Notes under the pieces: model-generated
What the model was told of the DNA's origin: nothing
The model's database searches: none
Seen by the model: only the letters and a program-made list of their open reading frames with translations
Shown here: positions 1 through 8,462 of the stretch, one piece after another
Layout: each line of letters begins with the position of its first letter
Position numbering within the stretch: the first letter of the stretch is position 1
Source of the DNA: Caballeronia hypogeia
GTDB lineage: Bacteria; Pseudomonadota; Gammaproteobacteria; Burkholderiales; Burkholderiaceae
Length of the DNA: 64,000 bases
NCBI RefSeq assembly: GCF_001544875.2
Contig: NZ_FCOA02000028.1
Coordinates: 1-64,000, forward strand
Reading direction: 5' to 3'
Program-made: the position numbers and the translations under genes

Positions 1-81
1 GCGACCAACGACTGGAACGCGGCGGCGAAGAAGTTCGTCGACTCGCATCCGGAGAAGGTTCAGGCATGGCTTCAGCAATAG
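1..81 (+). CDS. C-terminal end of a betaine-type ABC transporter substrate-binding protein (5' truncated by window)
   Basis: Frame 1 is open from the first base to a TAG stop at 79-81. The 26 visible residues include a KFVDSHPEKVQAWL string. This resembles the last helix of glycine-betaine/proline-betaine binding proteins (OpuAC/ProX family), which capture quaternary amines in the periplasm. Only the tail is visible, so the call rests on that short string and on the next gene, a DgcA-like demethylase of the kind that degrades methylated amines. It could be another periplasmic binding protein. Confidence 0.55.
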   Translation, partial: ATNDWNAAAKKFVDSHPEKVQAWLQQ

Positions 82-159
82 ACGCGACAGGCGCGTTCGG
101 CAGCGCACGCGATCGCGACGCTGCCAGTCGGTGATTGACGGAGTAACCAGGAGTATCGA

Positions 160-2196
160 ATGTCGACGGACCCTCTTCTGCAGCCGTTCACGCTGAAGCA
201 TCTGACATTCCGCAATCGCATCATGACGACGTCGCACGAGCCGGCGTATGCCGAAGACGGCATGCCGAAGCAGCAATATCGCGCGTATCACGTCGAGCGG
301 GCGAAGGCAGGCATCGCGCTCACCATGACCGCGGGTTCGGCGGCGGTCTCGAAAGACAGTCCGCCCGCTTTCAACAACATCCTCGCCTATAAGGACGAAG
401 TCGTCGGCTGGCTGAGGGACCTCGCGGACGAATGCCACGAGCACGGCGCCAAGGTCATGATCCAGTTGACGCATCTCGGCCGGCGCACGCGATGGGACAA
501 CGGCGACTGGCTTCCGGTCGTTTCGCCTTCGCATAAAAGGGAGGCCGCTCACAGGGCGTTCCCGAAGAAGATCGAGGACTGGGACATCGACCGGATCGTG
601 CGCGATTTCGCCGATGCCGCCGAAAGAATGAAAGCCGCCGGGCTCGACGGTCTGGAGATCGAATCGTATGGTCACTTGATGGACCAGTTCTGGTCGCCGC
701 TCACCAATACGCTCGACGGACCATACGGCGGATCGCTCGATAACCGCATGCGCTTCACTTTCGAGGTGTACCGCGCCATGCGCGAGCGCGTGGGCGACGA
801 CTTCCTGCTGGGCATTCGCTACACCGCCGACGAAAGGCTCGCGGGCGGCATCACGAAGGAAGAAGGGATCGAGATTTCGAAGCGGCTCAAGGACTCCGGC
901 CTGATCGACTTCCTGAACGTGATACGCGGCCATCTCGACACGGACGCCGGACTGACCGACGTCATTCCCGTCATGGGGATGCAGAGCGCGCCTCATCTCG
1001 ACTTCGCCGGAGAGATTCGCCGCGCAACCGACTTTCCGACCTTTCATGCGGCCCGCATTCAGGACGTCGCCACCGCGCGATTCGCGATCGAATCCGGCAA
1101 GGTCGACATGATCGGCATGACGCGGGCGCACATGACCGATCCGCACATCGTCAGAAAGATCATCGAACGCCGTGAGGAGGACATTCGCCCTTGCGTGGGC
1201 GCGAACTACTGTCTCGATCGCATCTATCAGGGCGGCGCGGCGTACTGCATTCACAATCCGGCGACAGGTCGCGAATTGTCTCTGCCGCAAACCATCGCGC
1301 GCGCGCCTGTCAGCAAGAAAATCGTGATCGTCGGCGCGGGTCCGGCGGGACTCGAAGCCGCTCGTGTCGCCGGCGAGCGCGGGCACGACGTGGTCGTGTA
1401 CGAGGCGATGAACGATCCCGGCGGCCAGATCAGGCTCGCCGCGCAGAGCACGCGCCGCAAGGAACTGATGGGCATCGTCGACTGGCGAGTGGCGCAGTGC
1501 GAGAAGCTCGGCGTACGCTTCGCATTCAACGCGTGGGCCGAAAAGGACGACGTGCTGGCGGAGCAGCCCGCTGTCGTGATCGTCGCGACGGGCGGCATGC
1601 CTCACACGGAAGTCTTGTCGCAGGGCAACGAGCTGGTGATCTCCGCGTGGGACCTGATTTCAGGAGATGTCAAACCCGGCAAGAACGTGCTCGTCTTCGA
1701 CGACGCCGGCGATCATGCCGCCCTCCAGGCGGCCGAGGTGGTCGCGCAGGCCGGCGGCATGGTCGAGATCATGACGCCGGACCGGATCTTCTCGCCCGAA
1801 GTCATGAGCATGACGCTGGTGCCTTACATGCGTGCGCTGCAGAAGCTGAACACGCGCTTCACGGTCACGTATCGGCTCGAAGCGGTGCGGCGCGAAGACG
1901 GCATGCTGGTAGCGACCGTCGGAAGCGACTATGGCGGGATCAGCCGCGAGCAGCGCTACGATCAGATCGTCGTGAATCACGGCACGGTGCCCATGGACGA
2001 TCTGTACTTCGACCTCAAGCCCTTGTCGGCGAATACGGGCGTCGTCGACTACGACTCGCTGATCGCAGCGCCTAGGAAGGATGTCATCAACAATCCGGAG
2101 GGCACGTTTCAGCTCTTCCGCATTGGCGATGCCGTGTCCGCGCGCAATATTCACGCCGCGATTCTCGATGCGCTGAGGCTCGTGAAGGACGTGTGA
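160..2196 (+). CDS. NADH:flavin oxidoreductase, DgcA-like N-methyl demethylase (FMN / Fe-S / FAD)
   Basis: A 678-residue protein with an Old-Yellow-Enzyme-type FMN barrel (about 1-370) followed by a dinucleotide-binding half beginning at the GAGPAG motif (about 392-397). Cysteines at 345, 351 and 363 sit where this family carries its iron-sulfur cluster. Length and layout match trimethylamine-dehydrogenase-like enzymes. The sequence is closest, from memory, to the dimethylglycine demethylase subunit DgcA of Pseudomonas, sharing strings such as CVGANYC and MIGMTRAH. It probably removes a methyl group from dimethylglycine or another N-methylated amino acid in the cytoplasm. An AGGAG site lies 6 bases before the ATG. 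The upstream betaine-binding-protein fragment fits a betaine/proline-betaine route. A DgcB-type partner is not visible here. HpbB-type N-methylproline demethylase is an alternative. Confidence 0.8.
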   Translation: MSTDPLLQPFTLKHLTFRNRIMTTSHEPAYAEDGMPKQQYRAYHVERAKAGIALTMTAGSAAVSKDSPPAFNNILAYKDEVVGWLRDLADECHEHGAKVMIQLTHLGRRTRWDNGDWLPVVSPSHKREAAHRAFPKKIEDWDIDRIVRDFADAAERMKAAGLDGLEIESYGHLMDQFWSPLTNTLDGPYGGSLDNRMRFTFEVYRAMRERVGDDFLLGIRYTADERLAGGITKEEGIEISKRLKDSGLIDFLNVIRGHLDTDAGLTDVIPVMGMQSAPHLDFAGEIRRATDFPTFHAARIQDVATARFAIESGKVDMIGMTRAHMTDPHIVRKIIERREEDIRPCVGANYCLDRIYQGGAAYCIHNPATGRELSLPQTIARAPVSKKIVIVGAGPAGLEAARVAGERGHDVVVYEAMNDPGGQIRLAAQSTRRKELMGIVDWRVAQCEKLGVRFAFNAWAEKDDVLAEQPAVVIVATGGMPHTEVLSQGNELVISAWDLISGDVKPGKNVLVFDDAGDHAALQAAEVVAQAGGMVEIMTPDRIFSPEVMSMTLVPYMRALQKLNTRFTVTYRLEAVRREDGMLVATVGSDYGGISREQRYDQIVVNHGTVPMDDLYFDLKPLSANTGVVDYDSLIAAPRKDVINNPEGTFQLFRIGDAVSARNIHAAILDALRLVKDV

Positions 2197-2202
2197 GAAG
2201 GT

Positions 2203-2230
2203 TGTGCGCGGACCGCTGCGTCCGCGCACA
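2203..2230. terminator. Bidirectional hairpin terminator
   Basis: A perfect 11-bp stem (TGTGCGCGGAC with its complement) encloses a 6-base loop, between the stop of the flavin oxidoreductase and the stop of the convergent porin gene. The position suits termination from both sides. There is no long T run. Confidence 0.6.
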
Positions 2231-2245
2231 TCGGCATGGGCCGCG

Positions 2246-3433
2246 TCAGAACTTGTGTCTGAGCCCCGTGAAGATCGCCGTCTGGCTCGCCGATGAAGAC
2301 GTGCCCGCATAGACGATGCTCGCCACCGTCTGGTACTGACCGTTGATGAGCGTCGAGGCATCGCCGACCGCCTTCTGATACACGGCGGACACATAGATGT
2401 CCGTGCGCTTGCTCAGAAGGTAGTCCGCACCCAGCGTGAACTGATGCCACTTCGGATGAAGGCTGTCCGAGGAAGCGCCGGGCAGGTTGGTCGCGTGACC
2501 ATCCGTGAAGGCATACACCCCGATGAGCTGGACCGAAGGTGTAATCAGATATCTCAGGTTCAGGTCGTAGTTGTTCAGGCGTCTTCGTGCGCCGTCGTTG
2601 TATTGAATGTCGGAGAGGCTGTAGCCGAAGCCGGCGGTCGCGCTGCCGAACACGTAGCTCGTGCCCGCCGCGAAGATGCGCTGGCGTCTCACGCCGCCGT
2701 CCATTCCATAGAAGAAGACCGAGCTGTAGTCGTCGCCGTTGCTGGTCGACGCGCCGCCAACCGCACCACCGGTATTGGAACCCGCGTCCGGATGATCGAG
2801 CTGAAGATATCCGGCGCCGATGGAAAACGGCCCGTTCACATAGTTCGCGGAAAGCGCCCATGCGCGGTTATTGCCGAATCCGGTCCCACCGCTTCCCGCG
2901 GCCTGATTGCTGAAGGAATAAACGCCGTCGACGGAGACGCCATAGAAGTTGATCGAGCGGAATTTGACCGTGTTGTTCAGGCGAAAGAACTGGTTGAGGT
3001 TGTCGTTGTCGCCTATGTGCGCCGATGTCGACCAGAAGCCCGGTCCGAAGAGCGGCGCGACCAGATCGGCGATTGCATCGTATTGCCGGCCCACGGTAAC
3101 GGTGCCGAGCTTGTTCGAACTCAGGCCGACGAACGCTTGCCGGCCGAACATGCGGCCCGCCTGCCCGAGCGTGCCGTTCATCGCGTTGAAGCCGTTTTCC
3201 AGCGTGAAAACCGCGCTCAGACCGCCGCCCAGATCCTCTGTGCCGCGAAGCCCGAAGCGTGATCCGCTGGCTTTGCCGGTCGTCGCCTGCCATGCATGCG
3301 CGCCGTTCAGATTGCTGATGTAACCCAACCCCGCGTCCACCAGGCCATACAACGTGACCGAACTCTGCGCCATAGCCTGCGATGCGCTCGCACTCAAGGC
3401 GCTCAATACAGCTACCGAAACCAGCTTTCTCAT
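2246..3433 (-). CDS. Outer-membrane general porin, OmpC-like (Burkholderia type)
   Basis: A 395-residue protein starting with a clear Sec signal peptide (MRKLVSVAVLSALSASASQAMAQ) directly followed by SSVTLYGLVDAGLGYISN, the typical first strand of burkholderial trimeric porins. Internal TVGRQYD and SRFGLRG strings and the C-terminal ITGLRHKF-type ending, with terminal Phe for barrel assembly, also fit. It forms a diffusion pore in the outer membrane. The ATG has AAGGAACG upstream. The start lies 47 bases after the stop of dhaL on the same strand, so it may be transcribed with the dhaK/dhaL/MFS/DapA genes and admit their substrate. Confidence 0.93.
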   Translation of the reverse strand: MRKLVSVAVLSALSASASQAMAQSSVTLYGLVDAGLGYISNLNGAHAWQATTGKASGSRFGLRGTEDLGGGLSAVFTLENGFNAMNGTLGQAGRMFGRQAFVGLSSNKLGTVTVGRQYDAIADLVAPLFGPGFWSTSAHIGDNDNLNQFFRLNNTVKFRSINFYGVSVDGVYSFSNQAAGSGGTGFGNNRAWALSANYVNGPFSIGAGYLQLDHPDAGSNTGGAVGGASTSNGDDYSSVFFYGMDGGVRRQRIFAAGTSYVFGSATAGFGYSLSDIQYNDGARRRLNNYDLNLRYLITPSVQLIGVYAFTDGHATNLPGASSDSLHPKWHQFTLGADYLLSKRTDIYVSAVYQKAVGDASTLINGQYQTVASIVYAGTSSSASQTAIFTGLRHKF

Positions 3434-3480
3434 TGTTCTCGTTCCTTAGCTATCCTATTTTCAACCGACTAAAAAATGAT

Positions 3481-4080
3481 TCAGAGACTCTGCGCCATGC
3501 GCAGCAGCGCGACCATGCCCGGATCGTCTTGCCCCTGCGAACGCTCCGCGAACATTCGCGCGCGGCCGATGCGATTCGGCCGGCCGCGAAACGCCACGAG
3601 CGTCTCTTCGATCGCCTTGCACGCGATTGCATTCCCGGCATCGGACGCCGACGCCGCTTCGAGCGCCTCGCCGACCGCGTTCAGCGCGTCCAGCACCGTC
3701 TTGTCGCCCAGCTTCGCGCCGCCTCTTGCGCAAAGCACTTCCGTCACGCGCCGGATGATGGCGACGAGATCGCCGCGCGTGAGTCCGACGGCGCTCTCGC
3801 TCTGCTTCGCCGCGGTGAGCAGCGCCTGCGCGAGCAGCGTGCCGAAGCTCGATCCCGAGGCGTTCGCGCAGCCGAGCGCGGCGCGCCGGAACACGTCGGT
3901 CAGCGTGTCGCTCATCAGCGGCAGCGCGGCTTCGACTTCGGTGGCGCACTTGTCCAGCGTCGCACCTAGATCGCCGTCGCCGAGCCGTCCGTCAAGTGCG
4001 TTGAGTTCGGGCGCGGCGGCGTGCAGTCCGACGCATGCACGCGTGATCGCGTCCTTCAGTTGTGTTGCGTCGACCGTCAT
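3481..4080 (-). CDS. dhaL: Dihydroxyacetone kinase nucleotide-binding subunit DhaL
   Basis: A 199-residue all-helical protein with the DhaL signature LDGRLGDGDLGATLDKC near residue 32, where aspartates hold the Mg-nucleotide, and SSFGTLLAQAL in the middle. It works with DhaK to phosphorylate dihydroxyacetone or a related ketose. Its ATG overlaps the dhaK stop by four bases (ATGA), so the two are translationally coupled. No phosphotransferase subunit DhaM is nearby, so an ATP-dependent two-subunit kinase is more likely than a PTS-linked one. The substrate may be a four-carbon sugar such as erythrulose. Confidence 0.88.
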   Translation of the reverse strand: MTVDATQLKDAITRACVGLHAAAPELNALDGRLGDGDLGATLDKCATEVEAALPLMSDTLTDVFRRAALGCANASGSSFGTLLAQALLTAAKQSESAVGLTRGDLVAIIRRVTEVLCARGGAKLGDKTVLDALNAVGEALEAASASDAGNAIACKAIEETLVAFRGRPNRIGRARMFAERSQGQDDPGMVALLRMAQSL

Positions 4081-5078
4081 CGTGCGTTCCAGAAGGGACA
4101 GTTGGTGGGCGCCGCGAGAAGGCGCGCGGATTCATCGTCGAGCGGCATGAGTGTCAGCGAGGCGCCCGTCATTTCCATCGAGGTTGCATAACGTCCGACC
4201 AGCGGAGTCTCGATATCGATGCCCTTCTCTCTCAGGCGCGTCCGCACGGATCGATACAGGATGTAGAGCTCTTCGAGCGGCGTCGCGCCGAGGCTGTTCA
4301 GCAGCACGGAAACCCGCGCGCCGCGCGTGAGCGTCATGTCCGCGAGCAGCCGTTCAAGCATTTCATTGGCGAGTTCGTCGGCACGCTTGAGCTTGCCGCG
4401 CCAGATGCCGGGCTCGCCGTGAATGCCCATGCCGAACTCCATTTCGTCGTCGGCGATCTCGAAGGACGCGCGCCCCACCTCCGGAACCACGCATGGCGCG
4501 AGCGCAATGCCGATCGAGCGGCAGGCGTCCGCGGCGCGTCGGGCGACGCGCGTCACCTCGTCAAGCGAAGCGCCCTCCTCCGCCTTCGCGCCCGCCAGCT
4601 TGAACGCGTAGATAAGGCCCGCGACACCGCGACGTTTCTCTTTCTCGTCGAGCGACGCGCTCGCGACATCGTCCGCGACGCGCACCGACGCCACCGCCAT
4701 GCCTTCGAGCTCGGCGAACTCCTGCGCCATCTCGAAGTTCATCCGGTCGCCGCCGTAGTTGCCGTACAGTTGCAGCACGCCAGCGCCGCCGTCGGCCGCA
4801 CGCATGGCCGCGAGGCAGTCGTCCACGCGCGGGCCCGCGAACACGTTGCCCACCGCTGCGGCATCGAGCAGGCCCTGTCCGATATAACCGTGAAACACCG
4901 GCAGATGGCCCGAGCCGCCGCCCGTCACGATGCCGACCTTGCCCTTCGTGACGCCACCCGCGCGCACGACCACGCGCGGCGCATCGACTGGGCGCTGATA
5001 GACATGCGGATGCGCGGCGCACAGGCCGTCGAGCATTTCGTCGACGTAGTCATTTGGTTTGTTCAATATCTTCTTCAC
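4077..5078 (-). CDS. dhaK: Dihydroxyacetone kinase substrate-binding subunit DhaK
   Basis: A 333-residue protein with the DhaK signature GGGSGH (53-58) and the conserved MGIHGEPG string, whose His220 forms the covalent hemiaminal with the carbonyl substrate in characterised enzymes. It binds dihydroxyacetone or a related short ketose and passes it to DhaL for phosphorylation. The start is GTG at 5078 with a TGGAG site a few bases upstream. It overlaps dhaL by four bases and lies 85 bases after the MFS gene. The neighbouring DapA-family lyase suggests that the ketose comes from an aldol cleavage. Confidence 0.88.
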   Translation of the reverse strand: MKKILNKPNDYVDEMLDGLCAAHPHVYQRPVDAPRVVVRAGGVTKGKVGIVTGGGSGHLPVFHGYIGQGLLDAAAVGNVFAGPRVDDCLAAMRAADGGAGVLQLYGNYGGDRMNFEMAQEFAELEGMAVASVRVADDVASASLDEKEKRRGVAGLIYAFKLAGAKAEEGASLDEVTRVARRAADACRSIGIALAPCVVPEVGRASFEIADDEMEFGMGIHGEPGIWRGKLKRADELANEMLERLLADMTLTRGARVSVLLNSLGATPLEELYILYRSVRTRLREKGIDIETPLVGRYATSMEMTGASLTLMPLDDESARLLAAPTNCPFWNAR

Positions 5079-5163
5079 GTTTGCTCCAGGCGAAGACGGG
5101 CGCCGCCGCCGCGTGCGCGACAGCGTCCTGTGTTACGTATAGGTCTTTCGGGAAACCCGGGCG

Positions 5164-6510
5164 TCAGCGACGATCGGCGGCCGGCTTCGTTTCGGGCAGC
5201 GCCAGGGCGCACACGGCGGACAGAACCGCGATCGCCGCCATGTAAGCCGCAATCGGCCAGTAGGAATTGAACTGCATCATCAGGGCTGTCGCGATGAGCG
5301 GAGAAAGGCCGCCGCCGAGAATCGGGCCGATCTGCTGCACGAGCGACAAGCCCGTGTAACGCACGCGCGCCGGGAACAGCTCCGAGAAGAACGCGCCCTG
5401 CGCGCCGAACATCGCGCCGTGGCCAAGCCCCAGTCCGATCGCCACGGCGAGCCAGATGGAAGGCGCGGTGGCCGCATCCATCATCCAGAAGAACGGCGCC
5501 GCGAAGGCCGCCTGCAGCAACGCGCCGAACACATAGACAGGCTTGCGGCCGAACTTGTCCGCGCACAACCCGAAGATTGGCAGCGTCACGCATTCGACCA
5601 GACATCCGACCAGAATGCCGTTGAGCACGAGCGACTTCGGCAAGTGATGCACGGTCACCGCATACGTGATCGCGAACACCGCGTAGATGTTGAAGAGACC
5701 GCTTTCAGCCACCTTCGCGCCGATGCCCAGCAGAATGCGCCCCCAGTGATCGCGGAATGCTTCGGCAATCGGCAGCTTCGGCGGCGCCTTCTCGCGTGCG
5801 GCGGCTTCGAAATCGGGCGATTCGTCGATCCTGAAGCGGATGAACAGCCCGAGCCCGACCAGCACGATGCTGCCGATGAACGGCAGACGCCAGCCCCAGC
5901 TCAGGAACTGCTCTTCACTCAGTCCGGCGGAGAGGCCGCCCATCAGCGCGATGGGCAACAGGAAGCCCGCCGGCAAGCCGATATGCACGACTGAACTGCA
6001 GAACGCGCGCATGCGTGGCGGCGCGTGCTCGATCGCCATGACCATGCCGCCGCCGTACTCGCCGCCGATGCCGATGCCTTGCAGCAGGCGCAACACCAGC
6101 AGCAGGATCGGCGCCCAGACGCCGATCTGCGCGTAGGTCGGCATCAGTCCGATCAGGAACGTCCCGATGCCCATGATCAGCACGGTCAGCAACAGCATGT
6201 TCCGGCGTCCCACCTTGTCGCCGAAATGCCCGAACAGAATGCCGCCGAGCGGCCGCGCGCAATAGCCGATGAAGAAGGTCGCGAACGCGGCGATCGTGCT
6301 GATCAGTGCGTTATCGGCCGGGAAGAAAATCTTGTTGAAGACGATCGCCGTGGCGGTCGCATAGAGGGTGAAGTCGTAGTACTCCACCATGGTGCCGATG
6401 GCGCTGGCGAACGCGACCTTGGCGTATTCGCGGCGCGTCGTGCTGCGATCCGCGACGCGAGCCGTGGTCCCGGAGGACCGCGAATCGAACGACTCCGCTG
6501 GTTGTGTCAT
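5164..6510 (-). CDS. MFS transporter, metabolite:H+ symporter type
   Basis: A 448-residue, twelve-helix carrier of the major facilitator superfamily. The loop RPLGGILFGHFGDKVGRR between helices 2 and 3, with MVEYYDFTLYATATAI in helix 1, marks the MHS branch (ShiA/KgtP/ProP-like), which imports organic acids or zwitterions with protons. I chose the ATG at 6510 because GAGGAG lies directly before it. An in-frame extension to 6588 is possible but lacks such a site. The gene sits between the DapA-family gene and dhaK on one strand and probably imports the substrate of that pathway. Confidence 0.85.
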   Translation of the reverse strand: MTQPAESFDSRSSGTTARVADRSTTRREYAKVAFASAIGTMVEYYDFTLYATATAIVFNKIFFPADNALISTIAAFATFFIGYCARPLGGILFGHFGDKVGRRNMLLLTVLIMGIGTFLIGLMPTYAQIGVWAPILLLVLRLLQGIGIGGEYGGGMVMAIEHAPPRMRAFCSSVVHIGLPAGFLLPIALMGGLSAGLSEEQFLSWGWRLPFIGSIVLVGLGLFIRFRIDESPDFEAAAREKAPPKLPIAEAFRDHWGRILLGIGAKVAESGLFNIYAVFAITYAVTVHHLPKSLVLNGILVGCLVECVTLPIFGLCADKFGRKPVYVFGALLQAAFAAPFFWMMDAATAPSIWLAVAIGLGLGHGAMFGAQGAFFSELFPARVRYTGLSLVQQIGPILGGGLSPLIATALMMQFNSYWPIAAYMAAIAVLSAVCALALPETKPAADRR

Positions 6511-6638
6511 ATGTCTCCTCGTCACTCTTGTCTCGGGCGATGACGCGGGTGCGGCCGCCACACTCTGGCGACGTTCGCGCACCCGCATCCCCGCGGCCGG
6601 TTGACGGCCGCGCGGACCGCAAGAACCTGTTACGGTCG

Positions 6639-7529
6639 TTATGCGTCGAAGCGCAAGACAGCGTCGAGCTCGCGCTTGATGTTGGCGAGTTGCGCTTCGC
6701 TCGTGCGCGGCATCGGCATGCGCGGCAGGCCGGCGTCGCAGCCTTGCAGCGTCAGGGCGGTCTTGATGTTCGCGGGCAGATTGTCGGCGAAAATCGCGTT
6801 CCAGAAACGCAGCAGCGCTTCGTGGATGGTGCGCGCGCGCTCATGGTCACCGCTCTTCACCGCGTTCCACAGCGACACGCAGACGCCGGGCACGGCAGCC
6901 GGGTTCGCCGCGATCGTGCCATGCGCGCCGAGCGCGAACGACGGATACAGCAGCGCATCGACCGCCGTGTAGACGCGCGCATGCTTCGGTGCGCCGATCA
7001 GCAGATCGGCCATCAGCTTGAGGTCGCCCGCGCTCTGCTTCACGCCCTGCACGCCCGGCAGCTCGTTCATCAAGCGGATGAGCAACGCCGGCGACAGGTA
7101 ATTCCACGGAACGACGTTATAGATCACTACGGGAATATCGACCGCGCTGGTGAGCGCCTTGAAGTGCTCGAACGTGGCCTGCTCGTCCGGCTTGAACACA
7201 TAGTGCACCGGTGTGACCTGCAAGGCCTTGACCGGCAGATGGGCGACGGCTTTCGCGCGGGAAATCGCATCGCGCGTGCTGTTGGCGATGATGCCGACCA
7301 TCACCGGCACGCGTCCGTCCGCTTCCTCGACGCAGATTTCGGTGAGACGGGCCAGCTCCTGCTGGCTCAGCGTATGACCTTCGCCGCTGCTGCCGCCCAC
7401 ACACAGGCCGTGCACCTTCTTGCGAATGTTGAACTGAACGACGTTGCGAAACGCTTTTTCGTCGATTTCACCGTCTGCGGTGAAGGGCGTGACGACAGGA
7501 GGGATGATGCCGGTTAGTTCGAGGCTCAT
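6639..7529 (-). CDS. DapA-family aldolase / dehydratase (dihydrodipicolinate synthase superfamily)
   Basis: A 296-residue TIM-barrel protein with the family signature GGSSGEGHTL (46-54), the proton-relay Tyr in VIYNVVPW (Tyr137) and the Schiff-base Lys in GVKQSAGD (Lys164). Such enzymes condense or cleave pyruvate-type keto acids. It is unlikely to be the biosynthetic DapA, because it heads a catabolic-looking operon (MFS, dhaK, dhaL) divergent from a GntR regulator. An aldolase releasing a small ketose for DhaK is an inference. The ATG at 7529 gives the usual family N-terminus; a TTG at 7547 is an alternative. Neither has a strong ribosome-binding site. Confidence 0.82.
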   Translation of the reverse strand: MSLELTGIIPPVVTPFTADGEIDEKAFRNVVQFNIRKKVHGLCVGGSSGEGHTLSQQELARLTEICVEEADGRVPVMVGIIANSTRDAISRAKAVAHLPVKALQVTPVHYVFKPDEQATFEHFKALTSAVDIPVVIYNVVPWNYLSPALLIRLMNELPGVQGVKQSAGDLKLMADLLIGAPKHARVYTAVDALLYPSFALGAHGTIAANPAAVPGVCVSLWNAVKSGDHERARTIHEALLRFWNAIFADNLPANIKTALTLQGCDAGLPRMPMPRTSEAQLANIKRELDAVLRFDA

Positions 7530-7640
7530 GGGTCGGGTCTGGATCAAGGAGTTGAAAGGATCGACGGTCAGGCAGGTGAATCACCGTTACCCAGGCCGTT
7601 CATGCGATGCGGGCGCGATTGTGCGGCTCACAGGTTAGAA

Positions 7641-7670
7641 TGATATCAGTAACATGTTACCGAGATATCA
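7641..7670. promoter_or_regulatory. Palindromic operator for the divergent GntR regulator
   Basis: A perfect 12-bp palindrome GTAACATGTTAC (7649-7660) is flanked on one side by TGATATCA (7641-7648) and on the other by GATATCA (7664-7670), giving a nested symmetric element. It lies between the divergent DapA-family gene and the GntR-family gene. This is the expected place for a FadR-type repressor to act on both. The binding protein is inferred. Confidence 0.6.
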
Positions 7671-7769
7671 GGGAAAACACGCAGCATGTGAGCGCGTGGT
7701 TACGCGACATTGACGCGCGCGCATCGTTTATCCTTTGGCCGAGTGAATACAACTGGAGCATCCGAAGCA

Positions 7770-8462
7770 ATGGCAGCCATCGAGCCGCGTCCCCCTACTC
7801 TCGCGCAACGCGATATGGCCTATGAAGGGTTTCGCCAGCAGATCATGAACGCCGGCCTGAAGCCGGGACAGTTCGTATCGCAACGCGAACTGACGGAATT
7901 GCTGGGACTGCCTTTGGCGGCGGTGCGCGAAATGATTCCGCGACTGGAAGCTGCGCGACTGATCCGCACCGTGCCCAAGCGCGGTCTGCAGGTCGCGCAC
8001 GTCGATCTGAAGCTGGTGCGCAATGCGTTCCAGATTCGCGCGATGATCGAGCGTGAGGCGGTCCTCCACTTCGTGCGCAACGTGAGCGACGCAGACCTTA
8101 CGCGCATCGAACGCGAGCATCAGGCGATACTCAAGCGCGCGCGCGCCGCGACGCCGGACGCGGAACTCGACCGCGACGCTCAGACCGTCGACTGGGGCCT
8201 GCACGATTTCATGGTGGATTCGATCGGCAACGAGATCTTGTCGGAGCTGTATCGCGTCAACAGCCTGCACGTCCGGCTGATCCGTCTCGACGCGCACGTC
8301 ATACGGCCCATGCGCATCCTGCCGGCCATGGAGGAGCATCTGCAGTTCCTCAAGGTCGTGAAGACACGCGACGAGAACGCCGCCGTGACGAAGATGATGG
8401 AACACATCGAACGCTCGAAGCAGCGCGTGCTTCAGGCCTTGCTCGAGGACCGCGGCTCCTAG
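7770..8462 (+). CDS. GntR-family regulator, FadR/FCD subfamily
   Basis: A 230-residue protein with an N-terminal winged helix (QRELTELLGLPLAAVREMIPRLEAARLI) and a C-terminal helical FCD ligand domain (about 90-225). FCD proteins bind carboxylate ligands and usually repress a divergent catabolic operon. Here the target would be the DapA-MFS-dhaKL operon, with the palindrome at 7649-7660 as the likely site. ATG 7770 follows a GGAG site by about 10 bases; an upstream in-frame start at 7710 is less likely. Its stop overlaps the 3' end of the convergent malic-enzyme gene by four bases. Confidence 0.85.
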   Translation: MAAIEPRPPTLAQRDMAYEGFRQQIMNAGLKPGQFVSQRELTELLGLPLAAVREMIPRLEAARLIRTVPKRGLQVAHVDLKLVRNAFQIRAMIEREAVLHFVRNVSDADLTRIEREHQAILKRARAATPDAELDRDAQTVDWGLHDFMVDSIGNEILSELYRVNSLHVRLIRLDAHVIRPMRILPAMEEHLQFLKVVKTRDENAAVTKMMEHIERSKQRVLQALLEDRGS

